A DNA stretch of 64,000 bases from Cherax quadricarinatus (lineage: Eukaryota > Arthropoda > Malacostraca > Decapoda > Parastacidae), in assembly GCF_038502225.1 (NCBI RefSeq), contig NC_091355.1, forward strand, positions 13,393,501 to 13,457,500, given 5' to 3'. Shown piece after piece: positions 63,689 through 64,000 of this stretch (the stretch's first letter is position 1; each line of letters opens with the position of its first letter). A program made the position numbers and the translations under genes. The notes beneath the pieces are model-generated. The model did no database searches. It saw only the letters and a program-made list of their open reading frames with translations, and had not been told where the DNA came from.

Positions 63689-63835
63689 TTAATGTTGCAG
63701 TTTAAAAACTAGTGTAAAGCACCCTTCTGGCAAGACAGTGATGGAGTGAATGATGGTGAAAGTTTTTCTTTTTCGGGCCACCCTGCCTTGGTGGGAATCG
63801 GCCAGTGTGATAATAAAATAAATAATTATTGCATA
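63684..63835 (+). mobile_element. RTE-like LINE 3' tail fragment
   Basis: GTGTTAATGTTGCAGTTTAA ... GGGCCACCCTGCCTTGGTGG GAATCGGCCAGTGTGATAAT. Followed by ATTATTGCATAAT, which also occurs at 63656-63668 upstream, a probable 13-bp target duplication. Confidence 0.88.
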
Positions 63836-64000
63836 ATGGGGCATATTATAATACACTACAAAATATTATTGTCATATTATTTGAAACATAGTCCTATCCT
63901 ATTCCTTAATCTATTCACTGTGGCTGGGTTAAAAAAAATCAGTCTTGCCCTGTGCAGCGCATTTGAAATAATTTATTTTGCTGTTTTAATTTGAGTGCGT

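Overview
This is eukaryotic nuclear DNA, most likely from a decapod crustacean such as a crayfish, lobster or crab. That assignment is inference. It rests on an arthropod-like RBM25 gene, very long repeat-filled introns, long (TA)n tracts, and several interspersed repeats that I associate with decapod genomes, for example the 'GGGCCACCCTGCCT(C/T)GGTGGGA' LINE/SINE tail and the 'AGCCTGGTTGA(T/C)CAGGC' LINE tail. No bacterial genes, rRNA genes, CRISPR arrays or convincing functional tRNA genes are visible.

The only host gene I can support is RBM25, the U1-snRNP-associated splicing factor, on the + strand. Three phase-compatible coding exons are visible: 18630-18728 with the start codon at 18650, 40490-40527, and 60856-61135, which carries the first half of the RRM. 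Two introns of about 21.8 kb and 20.3 kb separate them, and the gene runs off the right edge. Nearly everything else is mobile DNA, much of it inside those introns.

Layout. 1-1.64 kb: an intact, edge-truncated Ty3/Gypsy Gag-Pol frame on the minus strand, with its leader or LTR side up to about 2 kb. 2.2-7.4 kb: an unusual macro-tandem region built from about 1.6-1.9 kb units, each holding arrays of a 19-bp minisatellite with core GGCATCGCTGG. 8.3-18.5 kb: LINE copies (an L2/Jockey-like minus copy with a long open RT frame, and CR1-like plus copies), tRNA-derived SINEs and a 125-bp-arm tRNA-like palindrome. 18.6-30.6 kb: RBM25 exon 1, then a nearly complete but frameshifted Tigger/pogo transposon and a cluster of piggyBac-like TTAA elements of about 1.07 kb. 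30.6-37 kb: a broken Jockey-like LINE, microsatellites, and two Tigger elements with opposite fates (one internally deleted, one invaded by a 21-bp minisatellite) embedded in (TA)n. 37-60 kb: decayed LINEs, RBM25 exon 2, and deeply nested LINE, Tigger, MITE and solo-LTR insertions. 60-64 kb: RBM25 exon 3, another piggyBac-like copy, and an inverted pair of Penelope-like (GIY-YIG) 3' fragments.

The mobile elements interact as autonomous and parasitic families. RTE-like LINEs share their 3' tail with a SINE-like repeat. One Tigger family has produced at least three kinds of internal-deletion derivative, and one kind still carries the same open 123-codon frame in two copies. The piggyBac-like family carries subterminal palindromes that differ between subfamilies but remain palindromic. 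Best candidates for something undescribed are the 19-bp/1.8-kb macro-satellite, the repeat-expanded Tigger frame, the conserved miniature transposase frame, and a poly(A)-signal/5'-splice-site composite conserved at the end of the Tigger transposase genes.
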